A stretch of DNA of 64,000 nucleotides from Streptomyces aurantiacus. Its GTDB lineage: Bacteria; Actinomycetota; Actinomycetes; Streptomycetales; Streptomycetaceae. Shown here piece by piece: positions 1 through 9,817 of this stretch (within the stretch, counting starts at the first letter, position 1; every line of letters begins with the position of its first letter). A model generated the notes under the pieces. The model was not told the origin of the DNA. It did not search any database and was given only the letters and a program-made list of their open reading frames with translations. The position numbers and the translations under genes were made by a program. Location: positions 8,742,001 to 8,806,000 of the forward strand of contig NZ_CP114283.1 of the NCBI RefSeq assembly GCF_027107535.1, read 5' to 3'.

Positions 1-72
1 GCAAACTCCCCTCAATCCGGGCATCGGATCTTGCCTGGCGGCCACAAGTAACCAGCGATTAACACCGCACCG

Positions 73-118
73 TTGACAAGCCATTCAAGTACAGAGAACT
101 CTGCATGACTATATACAG
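73..118 (+). promoter_or_regulatory. Candidate promoter/operator of the opuC-like operon
   Basis: A TTGACA hexamer sits at 73-78 and a 12-bp inverted repeat, CAGAG-AA-CTCTG, at 92-103. An unusually A+T-rich stretch (TATATA, 110-115) follows, about 20 bases before the first start codon. The palindrome falls where a repressor could block the promoter. No convincing -10 hexamer lies at 17-18 bases from TTGACA, so the exact promoter is uncertain. Positions 1-72 show nothing else I can support. Confidence 0.3.
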
Positions 119-136
119 CCGGGCAAGGGACACCTC

Positions 137-1171
137 ATGATCCAGTTCGACGCGGTCCACAAGCGTTTCCCGAATGGCACCACAGCGGTCCACGACCTCT
201 CCCTGGAGATGCCGGAAGGGGGCGTGACCGTCCTCGTGGGATCTTCCGGTTGTGGCAAGACGACCACCCTGCGGATGGTCAACCGGATGGTCGACCCCAC
301 CTCCGGCACCATCCGGGTCGGCGGCCGCGACGTCCTGGACCAGGACGCCGCCGACCTGCGCCGCTCCATCGGTTACGTCATCCAGCAGTCGGGCCTCTTC
401 CCGCACCGCACGGTCCTCGACAACATCGCGACCGTGCCACTGCTCCTCGGCTGGGGCCGCCGCAGGGCGCGGGCCCGGGCCGCGGAGCTCCTGGAGACGG
501 TCGGCCTGACCGCGGAGTCCGGGAAGCGTTTTCCGCACCAGCTCTCCGGCGGCCAGCAGCAGCGGGTCGGCGTGGCCCGCGCTCTCGCCGCCGACCCTCC
601 CGTCCTCCTGATGGACGAGCCCTTCGGAGCCGTCGACCCGGTCGTCCGCGCACAACTCCAGGACGAACTGCTCCGCCTCCAGAAGGAGTTGAGCAAGACG
701 ATCGTCTTCGTCACGCACGACATCGACGAGGCGGTCCGGCTCGGCGACCGGATAGCCGTCTTCCGCACCGGCGGCCACCTCGTCCAGTGCGCCACTCCGG
801 CCGAACTGCTGGCCCGGCCGGCGGACGACTTCGTCGCGGACTTCCTCGGCGCGGAGCGCGGCCTGAAGCTCCTGTCCCTGACGTCGCTCAAGGGCATACC
901 GCAGGCCCCCGCCCCCGAGGGCGGCACCTGGGAACTGGTCCTGGACGGCGCCCGCACACCCCTGCACTGGCGCACCGGGGACACCGAACTCCCCGTACGC
1001 CCCCTGCGCGACACCGACTCCCTGCTCGCCGCCCTCAATGAGTCCATCGCCTCCCCGACCGGACTCGTGGCCCGGGTCGACACCGACGGCGCCCTCACCG
1101 GGGTGACCTCGCGCGACGAGATCCACCAGCACGCGGGCCGGGCCCACACGGAAGCCAGGGTGGCCTCATGA
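137..1171 (+). CDS. Glycine betaine/choline (OpuC/ProV-type) ABC transporter ATP-binding protein
   Basis: Cytoplasmic ATPase (344 aa) that would power uptake of quaternary-amine compatible solutes. Walker A GSSGCGKT is at residues 35-42, the LSGGQQQR signature near 136, Walker [13 protein letters not shown] near 157, and an H-loop VTHD near 192. The [10 protein letters not shown] and [13 protein letters not shown] stretches are typical of the OpuCA/ProV branch. The roughly 110 C-terminal residues occupy the place of the regulatory CBS domains but look like only a partial one. The stop overlaps the next gene's ATG (ATGA). Two permeases and a binding lipoprotein follow, which fixes the role as importer. 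Substrate within the osmoprotectant family is inferred, not seen. Confidence 0.9.
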   Translation: MIQFDAVHKRFPNGTTAVHDLSLEMPEGGVTVLVGSSGCGKTTTLRMVNRMVDPTSGTIRVGGRDVLDQDAADLRRSIGYVIQQSGLFPHRTVLDNIATVPLLLGWGRRRARARAAELLETVGLTAESGKRFPHQLSGGQQQRVGVARALAADPPVLLMDEPFGAVDPVVRAQLQDELLRLQKELSKTIVFVTHDIDEAVRLGDRIAVFRTGGHLVQCATPAELLARPADDFVADFLGAERGLKLLSLTSLKGIPQAPAPEGGTWELVLDGARTPLHWRTGDTELPVRPLRDTDSLLAALNESIASPTGLVARVDTDGALTGVTSRDEIHQHAGRAHTEARVAS

Positions 1172-1809
1172 CCATCGACTGGTCGTGGATAGGCGACCAC
1201 ACCGACGACCTCACCACCCTCACGGTCTCCCACCTCCAGGCGGCCCTGTCCGCCGTCTTCCTCGGCCTGCTGGTCTCTCTCCCGCTGGCCGTGGTGGCGC
1301 ACCGGATCCGCCCACTGCGGGGCCTGCTCCTCGGCCTCTCGAACGTCCTCTTCACGATCCCGTCGATCGCGGTCTTCGTACTCCTCCTTCCGGTCTCCGG
1401 CCTGACCCGCACCACCACGGTCGTCGGCCTGACGATCTACACCCTCGTCGTCCTCCTGCGGAACACGGTCGAAGGCCTCGACTCGGTCCCCGCGAAGACG
1501 AAGGAGGCCGCGAAGGCCATGGGCACGCGCCCCCTGCGCACCCTCCTCACCGTCGAGCTCCCCCTCGCGCTCCCGGTGATCATGGCGGGTGTCCGGATCG
1601 CCACGGTCATGTCGATCTCCCTGGTCTCCGTGGCCACGTACATCGGCGACGGCGGCCTCGGCCAGCTCTTCACCGACGGCTTCCAGCGCAACTTCCCGAC
1701 CCCGGTCGTCGTCGGCGTCGTCCTGACGCTCCTGCTGGCCCTGGTCGCGGACGCGCTGCTGGTCGGCGTCCAGTACGTACTCACCCCGTGGAAGAGGCGG
1801 CGAGCCTGA
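1168..1809 (+). CDS. OpuC-type ABC transporter permease (first of two)
   Basis: Integral membrane permease (213 aa) of the glycine betaine/carnitine/choline family, with about five or six hydrophobic segments. The loop [18 protein letters not shown] and the conserved KEAAKAMGT segment form the EAA coupling loop that contacts the ATPase. Its ATG overlaps the stop of the ATPase gene by four bases, so translation is probably coupled. Length is normal for OpuCB/OpuCD proteins. It probably pairs with the next gene as a heterodimeric pore. Confidence 0.88.
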   Translation: MTIDWSWIGDHTDDLTTLTVSHLQAALSAVFLGLLVSLPLAVVAHRIRPLRGLLLGLSNVLFTIPSIAVFVLLLPVSGLTRTTTVVGLTIYTLVVLLRNTVEGLDSVPAKTKEAAKAMGTRPLRTLLTVELPLALPVIMAGVRIATVMSISLVSVATYIGDGGLGQLFTDGFQRNFPTPVVVGVVLTLLLALVADALLVGVQYVLTPWKRRRA

Positions 1810-1810
1810 C

Positions 1811-2473
1811 ATGTACGAACTCTTCAAGGACCTCGGCGGCTGGCTGGTCAGCGGCGAGCAGTGGACCGGCCCCGACGGCATCGGCCACCGCCTCGCCGAG
1901 CACCTCCAGTACTCGCTGCTCGCCACCCTCGTGGCGACCGTGATCGCCCTCCCCCTGGGCCTGCTGATCGGCCACACCGGCCGCGGCGCGTTCCTCGCCA
2001 TCAACCTCGCGTCCTTCGGCCGTGCCCTGCCGACCGTCGGCCTGGTGGTGCTCGTCTTCCTGGCCAGCGGACTGTCGATGTGGCCGGTGTACGTGGCACT
2101 GGTCGCCCTCGCGGTCCCGTCGATCGTGACGAACACGTACGCCGGCATGACCGCCGTCGACCCGGACGTGAAGGACGCGGCGCGCGGCCAGGGCATGCGC
2201 TGGCACCAGGTCCTCCTCCAGGTCGAGCTGCCCCTCGCGCTCCCCTTGATCATGACGGGCCTGCGGCTCGCGCTGATCCAGGTGGTGGCTACGGCCACGA
2301 TCGCCGCGTACGTGTCCTTCGGCGGGCTCGGGCGGTACGTGTTCGACGGGCTCGCCCAGCGGGACCTTGTGCAGGTGCTCGGCGGGGCGGTGCTCGTGGC
2401 CGGGGTTGCCGTGGTGCTCGACCTGGCCTTGAGCGGCCTGCAACGGGTCCTCTTCCGGCACCGCCCCGCGTGA
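1811..2473 (+). CDS. OpuC-type ABC transporter permease (second of two)
   Basis: Second membrane permease (220 aa) of the same importer. It is homologous to the preceding one and begins one base after its stop. The EAA-type loop reads [20 protein letters not shown], and the [20 protein letters not shown] stretch that follows is characteristic of the family. The first 45 or so residues are more polar and precede the first transmembrane helix. The two-permease, one-ATPase, one-lipoprotein layout matches Bacillus OpuC/OpuB rather than the single-permease ProU layout. Confidence 0.88.
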   Translation: MYELFKDLGGWLVSGEQWTGPDGIGHRLAEHLQYSLLATLVATVIALPLGLLIGHTGRGAFLAINLASFGRALPTVGLVVLVFLASGLSMWPVYVALVALAVPSIVTNTYAGMTAVDPDVKDAARGQGMRWHQVLLQVELPLALPLIMTGLRLALIQVVATATIAAYVSFGGLGRYVFDGLAQRDLVQVLGGAVLVAGVAVVLDLALSGLQRVLFRHRPA

Positions 2474-2520
2474 GCGTCGCCGCTCGCCGGTGCAGCCGTG
2501 GATCTGCGGGCCGGCCGTGG

Positions 2521-2560
2521 CGGCCGCGCGGTTCCCCACGCCCCTGAAAGGGCGCCCCCT
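2521..2560. repeat. Copy of a dispersed GC-rich intergenic repeat
   Basis: The segment CCGCGCGGTTCCCCACGCCC followed by CTGAAAGGGCGCCCC is one of at least five related copies in this window. The others are near 7091, 10661, 22161 and 41538. It lies in the gap between the second permease and the binding-protein gene and could form a hairpin in the operon mRNA. Its function is unknown. Confidence 0.6.
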
Positions 2561-2593
2561 AGACCTCTGCAACTCCCCTCAGGAGCTTCCCCC

Positions 2594-3526
2594 ATGAACC
2601 GACGTACCCTCCTCGGCGGGCTCTTCGCCGCCGCGTCCGTGCCCGCGCTCGCCGCGTGCAGCAGCGGGATCACCTCGCTCGACGGCGAGGGCGGTGGTGG
2701 CGGTGGCGGCGGGTCCAGCAAGGACGGCGTCACCATCGGTACCGCCAACTTCACCGAGAACCAGGTCCTCGGGTTCCTCTACGCGGCCGTCCTGGAAGCC
2801 GCCGGTGTGAAGACGAAGGTCCGCCCGAACCTCGGCACCCGGGAGATCCTCATACCCGCGCTCAGGGGCGGCGACATCGACCTGCTCCCCGAGTACCAGG
2901 GCGCCCTCCTGCACTACGTCTCCCCCAAGGCGAAGGCGACGGAGGAGGGCGAGATGCAGAACGCCCTCGCGATGGCACTGCCCGCCGGACTCCAGGTGCT
3001 GCCGTACGGCATGGCCGAGGACTCGGACGCCTTCGTCGTCACCCGGGAGACGGCCGACAGGTACGGCCTGGCCTCCCTCGCCGACCTGAGGAAGCAGAAC
3101 GGGAAGCTCGTCATCGGCGCCGCGCCCGAGGTGAAGAAGCGCGAGGTCGGCGCGGTGGGCCTGAAGGACGTCTACGGGGTCGAGTTCAAGGAGTTCAAGT
3201 CCCTCGACTCCTCGGGCCCGCTGGTGAAGGGCGCCCTGAAGAAGGGTGACGTGGACGTGGCGAACCTCTTCACCACCGACACCGACATCGTGGCCAACAA
3301 GTGGGTCGTTCTCACCGACCCCAGGAACCTCATCCCCGGCCAGCACGTCGTCCCCCTCATCGCGGACCGCAAGGCCGACTCGACGGTCCGCAAGGCCCTG
3401 GCCGAGCTCGGCAACATCCTCACCACGGCGGACCTGACCGAGCTCAACCGCAAGGTCGACAAGGACAAGAAGGACCCGGAGGACGTGGCGAACGCGTACG
3501 CGAAGGAGAAGGGCCTGATCACGTAG
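2594..3526 (+). CDS. Glycine betaine/choline-binding lipoprotein (OpuCC-type)
   Basis: Extracytoplasmic solute-binding lipoprotein (310 aa) delivering substrate to the two permeases. The N-terminus [20 protein letters not shown] is followed by AC, giving a lipobox ALAAC with the lipidated Cys near residue 20. The paired arginines also fit Tat export. A glycine-rich linker precedes the mature domain, which opens with [19 protein letters not shown], a hallmark of OpuAC-type proteins. I chose ATG 2594 because GGAG lies just upstream and the signal peptide starts there. The open frame extends upstream to 2498, but that extension reads through the dispersed repeat and is implausible. Confidence 0.9.
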   Translation: MNRRTLLGGLFAAASVPALAACSSGITSLDGEGGGGGGGGSSKDGVTIGTANFTENQVLGFLYAAVLEAAGVKTKVRPNLGTREILIPALRGGDIDLLPEYQGALLHYVSPKAKATEEGEMQNALAMALPAGLQVLPYGMAEDSDAFVVTRETADRYGLASLADLRKQNGKLVIGAAPEVKKREVGAVGLKDVYGVEFKEFKSLDSSGPLVKGALKKGDVDVANLFTTDTDIVANKWVVLTDPRNLIPGQHVVPLIADRKADSTVRKALAELGNILTTADLTELNRKVDKDKKDPEDVANAYAKEKGLIT

Positions 3527-3626
3527 GGCCCGTCGGCCGCGGCCCGGCCCGGTGGGGAACAGCCCAGTGCGGACCGGGGGGCTAACCCCCGTGCCAATCG
3601 CGCTCCGGCTCCCTACCTTGGACACC

Positions 3627-4064
3627 ATGACCGGTATGGAAGCCCGCGACGCCGAACTCAAGAAGGAACTCGACGCCACCTTGCACGCACGCAAGGAACT
3701 GGGCGAGGAGTACGAGTCCGCGCTGATCGACTCGTTCCTGGAAAAGGTCGAGCAGCGCCTGGACGGCACGGTCGACCGCCGCGTGCGCCGCCAGCTCGCG
3801 GAACAGCAGATGGCGGTGGCCCGCGACGCACGGTCCCCCCAGGGGTCCTCGGACTCCTGGGGCGAGCGCTTCGGCTTCGGCATCGTCTCCCTCGTCCTCG
3901 CGATCCCCCTGTCCGCCATCGGCGGCGGTGTCGCCGAGCTGCCCGGCCTCCTGGTCGCCTGGGCGGGCATCGTGGGGGTCAACGTGGTCCAGGCCGCGCG
4001 CCTCTCGCCGGACTTCTTCAGCAGGCGCCGCAAGTCCTCCAAGGACAGCGAGTGGGAGGGCTGA
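3627..4064 (+). CDS. Small membrane protein with coiled-coil N-terminus, unknown function
   Basis: Protein of 145 aa. Residues 1-60 are charged and helical (KKELDATLHARKELGEEYES), likely a short coiled coil. Then come a polar linker and two hydrophobic segments around 80-120 (FGIVSLVLAIPLSAIGGG; LLVAWAGIVGVNVVQAA), ending in a basic tail. ATG 3627 is preferred, with ATG 3636 as alternative; the frame is open further upstream without an RBS. A strong terminator follows. It resembles conserved actinobacterial integral membrane proteins, and no function can be assigned from sequence. Confidence 0.75.
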   Translation: MTGMEARDAELKKELDATLHARKELGEEYESALIDSFLEKVEQRLDGTVDRRVRRQLAEQQMAVARDARSPQGSSDSWGERFGFGIVSLVLAIPLSAIGGGVAELPGLLVAWAGIVGVNVVQAARLSPDFFSRRRKSSKDSEWEG

Positions 4065-4154
4065 TCCGCCCGAAGCGATGACGGCGCAACCCCCGGCCGA
4101 GGAACCACGGCGGCGGGCGGCCACGCCCGCGGGAGCGGCGCCGGTCCAGGCGTG

Positions 4155-4193
4155 ACGAAGGGCCCGGTACCAGTCGGGTACCGGGCCCTTCGT
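4155..4193. terminator. Intrinsic terminator hairpin
   Basis: A perfect 17-bp inverted repeat (4155-4171 and 4177-4193), ACGAAGGGCCCGGTACC with its complement, has a 5-base loop. It lies between a plus-strand gene and the minus-strand cystathionine beta-synthase gene, so it may serve both. Like many Streptomyces terminators it has no long T-run. Confidence 0.8.
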
Positions 4194-4521
4194 GAAGCTT
4201 GCGCGGGAACCGCCGCACCCCCGTTGCCGGGGGGCGGGACGACGGCGGTCCCCGCGAGGGACGCGGGCCGGGTCAGGGCCGGGCTTGCGCGTCCGTGGCG
4301 TCGATGGAGATCCGGGAGCCGCTCCGGAGGGTCCTTGACGCCGTTTCGGTGCCGGCCGGGGCGGGGAGCCGCTCCCGCCCTTGCCGACATCGTCAATCTG
4401 CCGTACGCGTGTTAAGCGTGTGCTGCGCGGACGTGACGTGCTCGTACCACTTCCGCGAAGTTCCACCGTGATCGCTCACGCCGCAAGTTCCCCTCCGACG
4501 CCTGCAGTTCACCGGAACTTC
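4194..4521. other. Intergenic region between convergent genes
   Basis: About 330 bases after the terminator, up to the end of the cystathionine beta-synthase gene. GAAGTTCC-type words recur near 4457 and 4489, with an inverted GGAACTTCC near 4514. No gene with a ribosome binding site or known family was recognised. Confidence 0.5.
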
Positions 4522-5913
4522 CTACTGTCGACCACCCTTGGCCAGGAAGGACAGCAGGTCCTGTCGGCTGACGACTCCGGTGGGCTTGCCCTCGACCAGG
4601 ACGATCGCCGCGTCGGCCCCGCCGAGCACGGTCATCAGGTCGCCGACCGGCTCACCGGAGCCGACCTGGGGCAGCGGCGCCGACATGTGCTTCTCCAGCG
4701 GGTCGGAGAGCGAGGCCCGCTGGGTGAACAGGGCGTCGAGCAGTTCCCGTTCGACGACGGAGCCCACGACCTCGGCGGCCATCACGTCCGGGTGTCCGGC
4801 GCCCGGCTTGACGATGGGCATCTGCGAGACGCCGTACTCGCGCAGCACCTCGATCGCCTCGCCGACCGTCTCGTCCGGGTGCATGTGGACGAGGGAGGGC
4901 ATGGCGCCGTGCACCTTGTCGCTGAGGACGTCGGCGACCCGCGCGCTGGGGCCCTCGTCCTCCAGGAAGCCGTAGTCGGCCATCCACTCGTCGTTGAAGA
5001 TCTTGCTGAGGTAGCCGCGCCCGCTGTCGGGGAGGAGGACGACCACGACGTCGTCGGGCCCGAGCCGCTCGGCCACCCGCAGCGCGGCGACGACGGCCAT
5101 GCCGCAGGAGCCGCCGACGAGGAGGCCCTCCTCCTTGGCCAGCCGCCGGGTCATCTGGAAGGAGTCCTTGTCCGAGACCGCGACGATCTCGTCGGCGACC
5201 GTCCGGTCGTACGCCGTCGGCCAGAAGTCCTCGCCGACGCCCTCGACGAGATACGGCCGCCCGGACCCGCCGGAGTAGACGGACCCCTCGGGGTCGGCGC
5301 CGACGACCTGGACCTTCCCGTCACTGGCGTCCTTGAGGTAGCGCCCGGTGCCGGAGATGGTGCCGCCGGTCCCCACGCCCGTGACGAAGTGGGTGATGCG
5401 CCCCTCCGTCTGCTCCCACAGCTCGGGGCCGGTGGAGTGATAGTGCGAGAGGGGATTGTGGGGGTTGGAGTACTGGTCGGGCTTCCAGGCTCCGGGCGTC
5501 TCCTTCACGAGCCGGTCGGAGACGTTGTAGTACGAGTCGGGGTGCTCGGGGTCGACGGCGGTGGGGCAGACGACGACCTCGGCCCCGTAGGCCCGCAGCA
5601 CGTTGATCTTGTCGGTGCTCACCTTGTCGGGGCACACGAAGATGCACTTGTAGCCCTTCTGCTGGGCCACGATGGCGAGGCCCACACCCGTGTTGCCGCT
5701 GGTCGGCTCGACGATCGTGCCACCCGGCTGGAGCGCGCCGCTCTTCTCGGCGGCCTCGATCATGCGCACGGCGATGCGGTCCTTCACGGAGCCGCCGGGG
5801 TTGAAGTACTCGACCTTCGCGAGGACGGTCGCCTGGATGCCGGCGGTCACGCTGTTGAGCCTCACCAGCGGGGTGTTGCCGACGAGACTGATCATCGAGT
5901 CGTGGAATTGCAC
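4522..5913 (-). CDS. Cystathionine beta-synthase
   Basis: PLP enzyme (463 aa) condensing serine and homocysteine to cystathionine in transsulfuration. The fold-type II core fills residues 1-310: NPGGSVKDRI carries the PLP lysine (K44), PTSGNTGVGLA binds phosphate and substrate, and GVGTGGTISGTGRYLK is the glycine-rich loop. Residues 330-460 hold two CBS motifs (VADVLSDKVHGAMPSLVHMH and LEKHMSAPLPQVG...). The CBS pair separates it from the shorter CysK/CysM cysteine synthases. It stands alone, with a divergent SGNH hydrolase upstream. Whether the CBS domains bind S-adenosylmethionine, as in eukaryotic enzymes, cannot be told. Confidence 0.93.
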   Translation of the reverse strand: MQFHDSMISLVGNTPLVRLNSVTAGIQATVLAKVEYFNPGGSVKDRIAVRMIEAAEKSGALQPGGTIVEPTSGNTGVGLAIVAQQKGYKCIFVCPDKVSTDKINVLRAYGAEVVVCPTAVDPEHPDSYYNVSDRLVKETPGAWKPDQYSNPHNPLSHYHSTGPELWEQTEGRITHFVTGVGTGGTISGTGRYLKDASDGKVQVVGADPEGSVYSGGSGRPYLVEGVGEDFWPTAYDRTVADEIVAVSDKDSFQMTRRLAKEEGLLVGGSCGMAVVAALRVAERLGPDDVVVVLLPDSGRGYLSKIFNDEWMADYGFLEDEGPSARVADVLSDKVHGAMPSLVHMHPDETVGEAIEVLREYGVSQMPIVKPGAGHPDVMAAEVVGSVVERELLDALFTQRASLSDPLEKHMSAPLPQVGSGEPVGDLMTVLGGADAAIVLVEGKPTGVVSRQDLLSFLAKGGRQ

Positions 5914-6060
5914 CGTTGTCTCCGGAGCTGGAAAAGAAGTGGTCGGGGTGGTGTCGTCAGCCTAAGCCCCCTCCTGGGCGTTCACGTCGCGTTGAGATTG
6001 GCCGACGGTCTGTACGGGGCAAGGAGTGGGTGTACGGCTAGAAGGAGGTGGCGGCTTCGC

Positions 6061-7077
6061 ATGACGAGTTTGTCGAGAGCGAGGGTGGCACGGCGGATCG
6101 CCGCGGGCGCGGCGTACGGCGGCGGCGGGATCGGGCTGCTGGGCGCGGCGACGGTCGGCGTGGTGCTGGCCGAGGTGCAGCTGGCGAAGCGGCAGGTGGG
6201 AAACGGGCACAGCCCCCGTCCGCCGAGCGCGGACGGACTGTACGGGTATGTGTACGCCGGCTCGCAGGGCCCGTTGCGCCTGACGATGCTCGGTGATTCG
6301 ACGGCGGCCGGGCAGGGCGTGCACCGGGCCCGGCAGACACCGGGAGCGCTGATCGCGTCCGGGCTCGCCGCGGTGGCGGAACGGCCGGTGCGGCTGCGGA
6401 ACGTGGCTCTGCCGGGCGCCCAGTCCGACGACCTCGACCGCCAGGTCGTCCTGGCTCTCGGGGACCCGGACGGGGTGCCCGAGGTATGCGTGATCATGGT
6501 CGGCGCGAACGACGTGACGCACCGGATGCCGCCGACGCGGTCGGTCCGGCACCTCTCGGCGGCGGTACGCAGACTCCGCACGGCGGGTGCCGAGGTGGTC
6601 GTCGGCACCTGTCCCGACCTGGGCTCCATCGAGCCGGTCCAGCAGCCGTTGCGGTGGCTGGCGAAGCGCGCCTCCCGTCAGCTGGCGGCCGCGCAGACCA
6701 TCGGCACGGTCGAGCAGGGCGGGCGGACGGTGTCGCTGGGCGACCTGCTGGGGCCGGAGTTCGCGGCGAACCCGCGGGAGCTGTTCGGCCCCGACAACTA
6801 CCACCCCTCGGCGGAGGGGTACGCGACGGCGGCGATGGCCGTGCTGCCCTCGGTCTGTGCCGCGCTGGGCCTGTGGCCCGCGGACGAGGAGCGCCCGGAC
6901 GTCTCCCGCCGCGAGGGCTTCCTGCCCGTGGCACGAGCCGCCGCGGAGGCGGCTTCGGAGCCGGGCACGGAGGTGGCGGCCGCGATGCCCACGGGCCCGC
7001 GCGGCCCCTGGGCCCTCCTCAAACGCCGCCGCCGCCGGCGCGTCCCAGCCACAGACCCGGCCCCCACATCAGCCTGA
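6061..7077 (+). CDS. Membrane-anchored SGNH/GDSL hydrolase
   Basis: Predicted serine esterase/lipase (338 aa). Residues 14-40 form a hydrophobic anchor or uncleaved signal. The SGNH blocks are GDSTAAG with nucleophile Ser80, GANDV (block III), and DNYHPSAEGY carrying the catalytic Asp/His pair. The C-terminus is Arg-rich (RRRRRR) and Pro-rich, probably cytoplasmic or disordered. Start ATG 6061 has AAGGAGGTG ten bases upstream. The frame stays open far upstream across the antisense of the neighbouring gene, which is a high-GC artefact. Substrate is unknown. Confidence 0.85.
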   Translation: MTSLSRARVARRIAAGAAYGGGGIGLLGAATVGVVLAEVQLAKRQVGNGHSPRPPSADGLYGYVYAGSQGPLRLTMLGDSTAAGQGVHRARQTPGALIASGLAAVAERPVRLRNVALPGAQSDDLDRQVVLALGDPDGVPEVCVIMVGANDVTHRMPPTRSVRHLSAAVRRLRTAGAEVVVGTCPDLGSIEPVQQPLRWLAKRASRQLAAAQTIGTVEQGGRTVSLGDLLGPEFAANPRELFGPDNYHPSAEGYATAAMAVLPSVCAALGLWPADEERPDVSRREGFLPVARAAAEAASEPGTEVAAAMPTGPRGPWALLKRRRRRRVPATDPAPTSA

Positions 7078-7090
7078 CCCCACGCTCCCC

Positions 7091-7199
7091 CGCCCCGTCA
7101 GGGGCGCGGGAACCGCGTGGCGGCCAGGGGCCCGGGACCCCGCCCCGCCAGGGGCCCGGGACCCCGCCCCGCCAGGGGCGCGGGGAACTGCGCGCCCAG
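7091..7199. repeat. Tandem and dispersed GC-rich repeats downstream of the SGNH hydrolase
   Basis: Two exact 24-bp tandem units (7124-7147 and 7148-7171, each beginning CCAGGGGCCCGGGACC) are flanked by related variants such as GTCAGGGGCGCGGGAACCGC (7098-7117) and CCAGGGGCGCGGGGAACTGC (7172-7191). The last matches the dispersed intergenic repeat seen elsewhere in the window. Confidence 0.75.
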
Positions 7200-7224
7200 C
7201 CCCCACCGAACCCGCAGCCAAAAC

Positions 7225-7340
7225 CCAAGGGGGCCTGGGGCCAAACCCCCAGGTGGCTCACGGGGCGAAGCCCAAAGGGGTCTGGGGCAAAGCCCAAGGG
7301 GGACTGGGGGGGGCGAAGCCCCCGGGGCTGGGACTTGCAG
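7225..7340. repeat. Degenerate GGGGCGAAGCCC-type repeat cluster
   Basis: Short words of the form GGGGC(G/A)AAGCCC(C) separated by CAAGGGGGnCTGGGG recur four or five times. Each word is nearly self-complementary, so the RNA could form several small hairpins. The cluster fills the space before the thiolase gene. Function is unknown; slippage during replication would explain its degenerate copies. Confidence 0.55.
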
Positions 7341-7467
7341 CGAGGAAAAAGCAAGCGCTTGGAAAGTGCGTCCCGAGTCACACCCCCACCCCCGTGACCC
7401 CGCCCATACCTACGGGTAGCTTCCCAGTCAGGTCCGCCTACACCCTCGTAACGCCAATGGAGCCGTG

Positions 7468-8688
7468 ATGCCCGAAGCCGTGATCGTCTCGACCGCCCGC
7501 TCCCCCATCGGCCGCGCCTTCAAGGGTTCCCTCAAGGACCTGCGCCCCGACGACCTGACCGCGACCATCATCCAGGCGGCCCTCGCCAAGGTCCCGGAGC
7601 TCGACCCGAGGGACATCGACGACCTGATGCTCGGCTGCGGCCTCCCCGGCGGCGAGCAGGGCAACAACCTCGGCCGCATCGTCGCCGTGCAGATGGGCAT
7701 GGACCACCTCCCCGGCTGCACGATCACCCGTTACTGTTCCTCGTCGCTCCAGACGAGCCGTATGGCCCTGCACGCCATCAAGGCCGGCGAGGGCGACGTC
7801 TTCATCTCGGCGGGCGTCGAGCTGGTCTCCCGCTTCACGAAGGGCAACTCCGACAGCCTGCCCGACACGCACAACCCGTTCTTCGCGGAGGCGGAGGCCC
7901 GCACCGCGGAGGTCGCCGCGAGCGAGGGCGCCTCCTGGCACGACCCGCGCGAGGACGGCGTCGTCCCGGACGCGTACATCGCGATGGGCCAGACCGCGGA
8001 GAACCTCGCCCGCATCAAGGGCGTCACCCGCCAGGACATGGACGAGTTCGGCGTCCGCTCGCAGAACCTCGCCGAGGAAGCCGTCAAGAACGGCTTCTGG
8101 GAGCGCGAGATCACCCCGGTGACCACGCCGGACGGCACGGTCGTCAGCAAGGACGACGGCCCGCGCGCCGGCGTCACGCTCGACGGCGTCCAGGGCCTCA
8201 AGCCGGTCTTCCGCCCCGACGGCATGGTCACGGCGGCCAACTGCTGCCCCCTCAACGACGGCGCCGCCGCCCTCGTGATCATGTCCGACACGAAGGCCCG
8301 CGAGCTCGGCCTGACCCCGCTGGCCCGGATCGTCTCGACCGGCGTCACCGGGCTCTCCCCCGAGATCATGGGCCTCGGCCCGGTGGAGGCGTCGAAGCAG
8401 GCCCTGTCCCGCGCCGGTCTGACCGTCGGCGACATCGACCTGTTCGAGATCAACGAGGCGTTCGCCGCCCAGGTGATCCCCTCCTACCGCGACCTGGACA
8501 TCCCGCTGGAGAAGCTGAACGTGAACGGCGGCGCCATCGCGGTCGGCCACCCCTTCGGCATGACCGGCGCCCGCATCACCGGCACGCTCATCAACTCGCT
8601 CCAGTTCCACGACAAGCAGTTCGGCCTGGAGACGATGTGCGTGGGCGGCGGCCAGGGCATGGCGATGGTCATCGAGCGCCTGAGCTAG
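7468..8688 (+). CDS. Acetyl-CoA C-acyltransferase (thiolase)
   Basis: Thiolase (406 aa) catalysing thiolytic cleavage or Claisen condensation of acyl-CoA in fatty acid or ketone-body metabolism. The active-site Cys90 lies in RYCSSSLQT, the catalytic His in [16 protein letters not shown], and the C-terminal Cys in [12 protein letters not shown]. The N-terminus [13 protein letters not shown] is typical. ATG 7468 is chosen over an adjacent GTG at 7465. No other beta-oxidation gene is adjacent, so the degradative or biosynthetic direction cannot be decided. Confidence 0.92.
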   Translation: MPEAVIVSTARSPIGRAFKGSLKDLRPDDLTATIIQAALAKVPELDPRDIDDLMLGCGLPGGEQGNNLGRIVAVQMGMDHLPGCTITRYCSSSLQTSRMALHAIKAGEGDVFISAGVELVSRFTKGNSDSLPDTHNPFFAEAEARTAEVAASEGASWHDPREDGVVPDAYIAMGQTAENLARIKGVTRQDMDEFGVRSQNLAEEAVKNGFWEREITPVTTPDGTVVSKDDGPRAGVTLDGVQGLKPVFRPDGMVTAANCCPLNDGAAALVIMSDTKARELGLTPLARIVSTGVTGLSPEIMGLGPVEASKQALSRAGLTVGDIDLFEINEAFAAQVIPSYRDLDIPLEKLNVNGGAIAVGHPFGMTGARITGTLINSLQFHDKQFGLETMCVGGGQGMAMVIERLS

Positions 8689-8752
8689 TTCCCGGGAACA
8701 CGTCCGAGCCGAAGACCCCGCTCCGTGACGGGAGTTGAACACACAGTCACCG

Positions 8753-8796
8753 AAACGACCCGAAGTCCCGCAATCGCCGGGACTCCGGGTCGTTTT
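8753..8796. terminator. Intrinsic terminator after the thiolase gene
   Basis: An 18-bp inverted repeat (8753-8770 and 8778-8795, AAACGACCCGAAGTCCCG and its complement with one mismatch) has a 7-base loop and ends in TTTT on the plus strand. It lies about 65 bases after the thiolase stop codon. Confidence 0.85.
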
Positions 8797-8989
8797 GTGA
8801 TCCAATCTCCCCCAGGATGTGACCTATCTCCCTCCGGAAAGGGATTTACGCAGGTCAGGGCGGTTACGCGACTAAACACCAGGCCGAAAGTCCTGCCCCT
8901 TTCGTGACGTTACGCACTGACAGCTGGTTAGTCCGCCCTTCAAGCTGATGTAGGAAGTCGGGGGTCGACTTTGAACCGGGAGTACGTCA

Positions 8990-9781
8990 GTGAGCACCAC
9001 GTCTCTTGCTCTGCTGCTCGCCACAGCCACCACCACGGCCGTGGGCGTCGCCGTTCTGCGCACCCTGCTGGCACTGCGCCGACAGGTGGCCGCCCTGCAC
9101 ACCGAGCTCGCCCGGAGCCGTGCCACGGCCGTACGCGGCCTCGCGCCGGCCGCCCGCGGGACCGCGGACGCCGACGAGATACGCGCGGCCGTGGCCGAGG
9201 CCCTCGCCGAGGAGCGCGAGCGTGAGCTCGCCGAGGCCCGGGCGTTCTGGGCCGCCCAGGAGGCGCGTGACGTCACCGACGCGCCGACCCTGCTCGGTCT
9301 GCCCGACAGTGAGCTGTTCCTGCCCCGCCAGTCGGACTTCGCGGGTCTCGAACACCTGGAGCCGGTGACCGAGCCCGCCGCCGACGCCGACGAGTTCGCC
9401 GGGGACTCCCCCGAGCTGGCCGCGGCCCGCCGACGCCACCCCTCGCACCCCGACTTCGTACCGGTCCAGTCACCCGTGGCGAACGACCACGAACGTACGG
9501 TGGCCTGCCTGGAGGACCTCGCCGGCTCCCGCACGGAGCTGGCGGACGTCCGTCCCGGCCCGCTCGGCACCCTCGACGTGTACGTCTTCGCCGACGGCAC
9601 CACGCTCTGCATGACCCCGGGTCATCGCGAGACCGCCGAACGCCTCGCCGAGTCGCTGCGCACCGGCCACCCGCCGGTCCTGCTCGGCGGCTCGGGGGTC
9701 TCGGGCGCCTACGCCCTCACTTTCGAGTGCGGCAAGGAGAGCGTCTACGTCCTGGCGGACAGGGTCATAGCCTCGTTGTGA
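8990..9781 (+). CDS. Conserved protein with N-terminal membrane anchor, unknown function
   Basis: Protein of 263 aa. Residues 4-28 are hydrophobic (single N-terminal anchor). Residues 30-95 are Ala/Glu/Arg-rich and probably coiled coil (EERERELAEARAFWAAQEA). The rest is a globular region without a motif I recognise. The GTG start 8990 has only a loose GGGAG upstream. Its terminator follows closely and the gene stands alone. It resembles secreted or membrane-tethered conserved Streptomyces proteins; no role is assignable. Confidence 0.7.
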   Translation: MSTTSLALLLATATTTAVGVAVLRTLLALRRQVAALHTELARSRATAVRGLAPAARGTADADEIRAAVAEALAEERERELAEARAFWAAQEARDVTDAPTLLGLPDSELFLPRQSDFAGLEHLEPVTEPAADADEFAGDSPELAAARRRHPSHPDFVPVQSPVANDHERTVACLEDLAGSRTELADVRPGPLGTLDVYVFADGTTLCMTPGHRETAERLAESLRTGHPPVLLGGSGVSGAYALTFECGKESVYVLADRVIASL

Positions 9782-9817
9782 GGGTCACGGCCTCGTCGTA
9801 ACGGCACGCCCCGACAG

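Noticed and set aside
4078..4155. A 25-codon frame MTAQPPAEEPRRRAATPAGA between gene and terminator
   Set aside because: No convincing ribosome site, low-complexity composition, and the stop lies inside the terminator stem.
4381..6060. N-terminal 560 codons of the frame containing the SGNH hydrolase
   Set aside because: Antisense to cystathionine beta-synthase; the real start is ATG 6061 with a strong ribosome site.
7078..7467. Possible CRISPR or small-RNA array in the repeats before the thiolase gene
   Set aside because: Units vary in length and sequence, without unique spacers or nearby cas genes.
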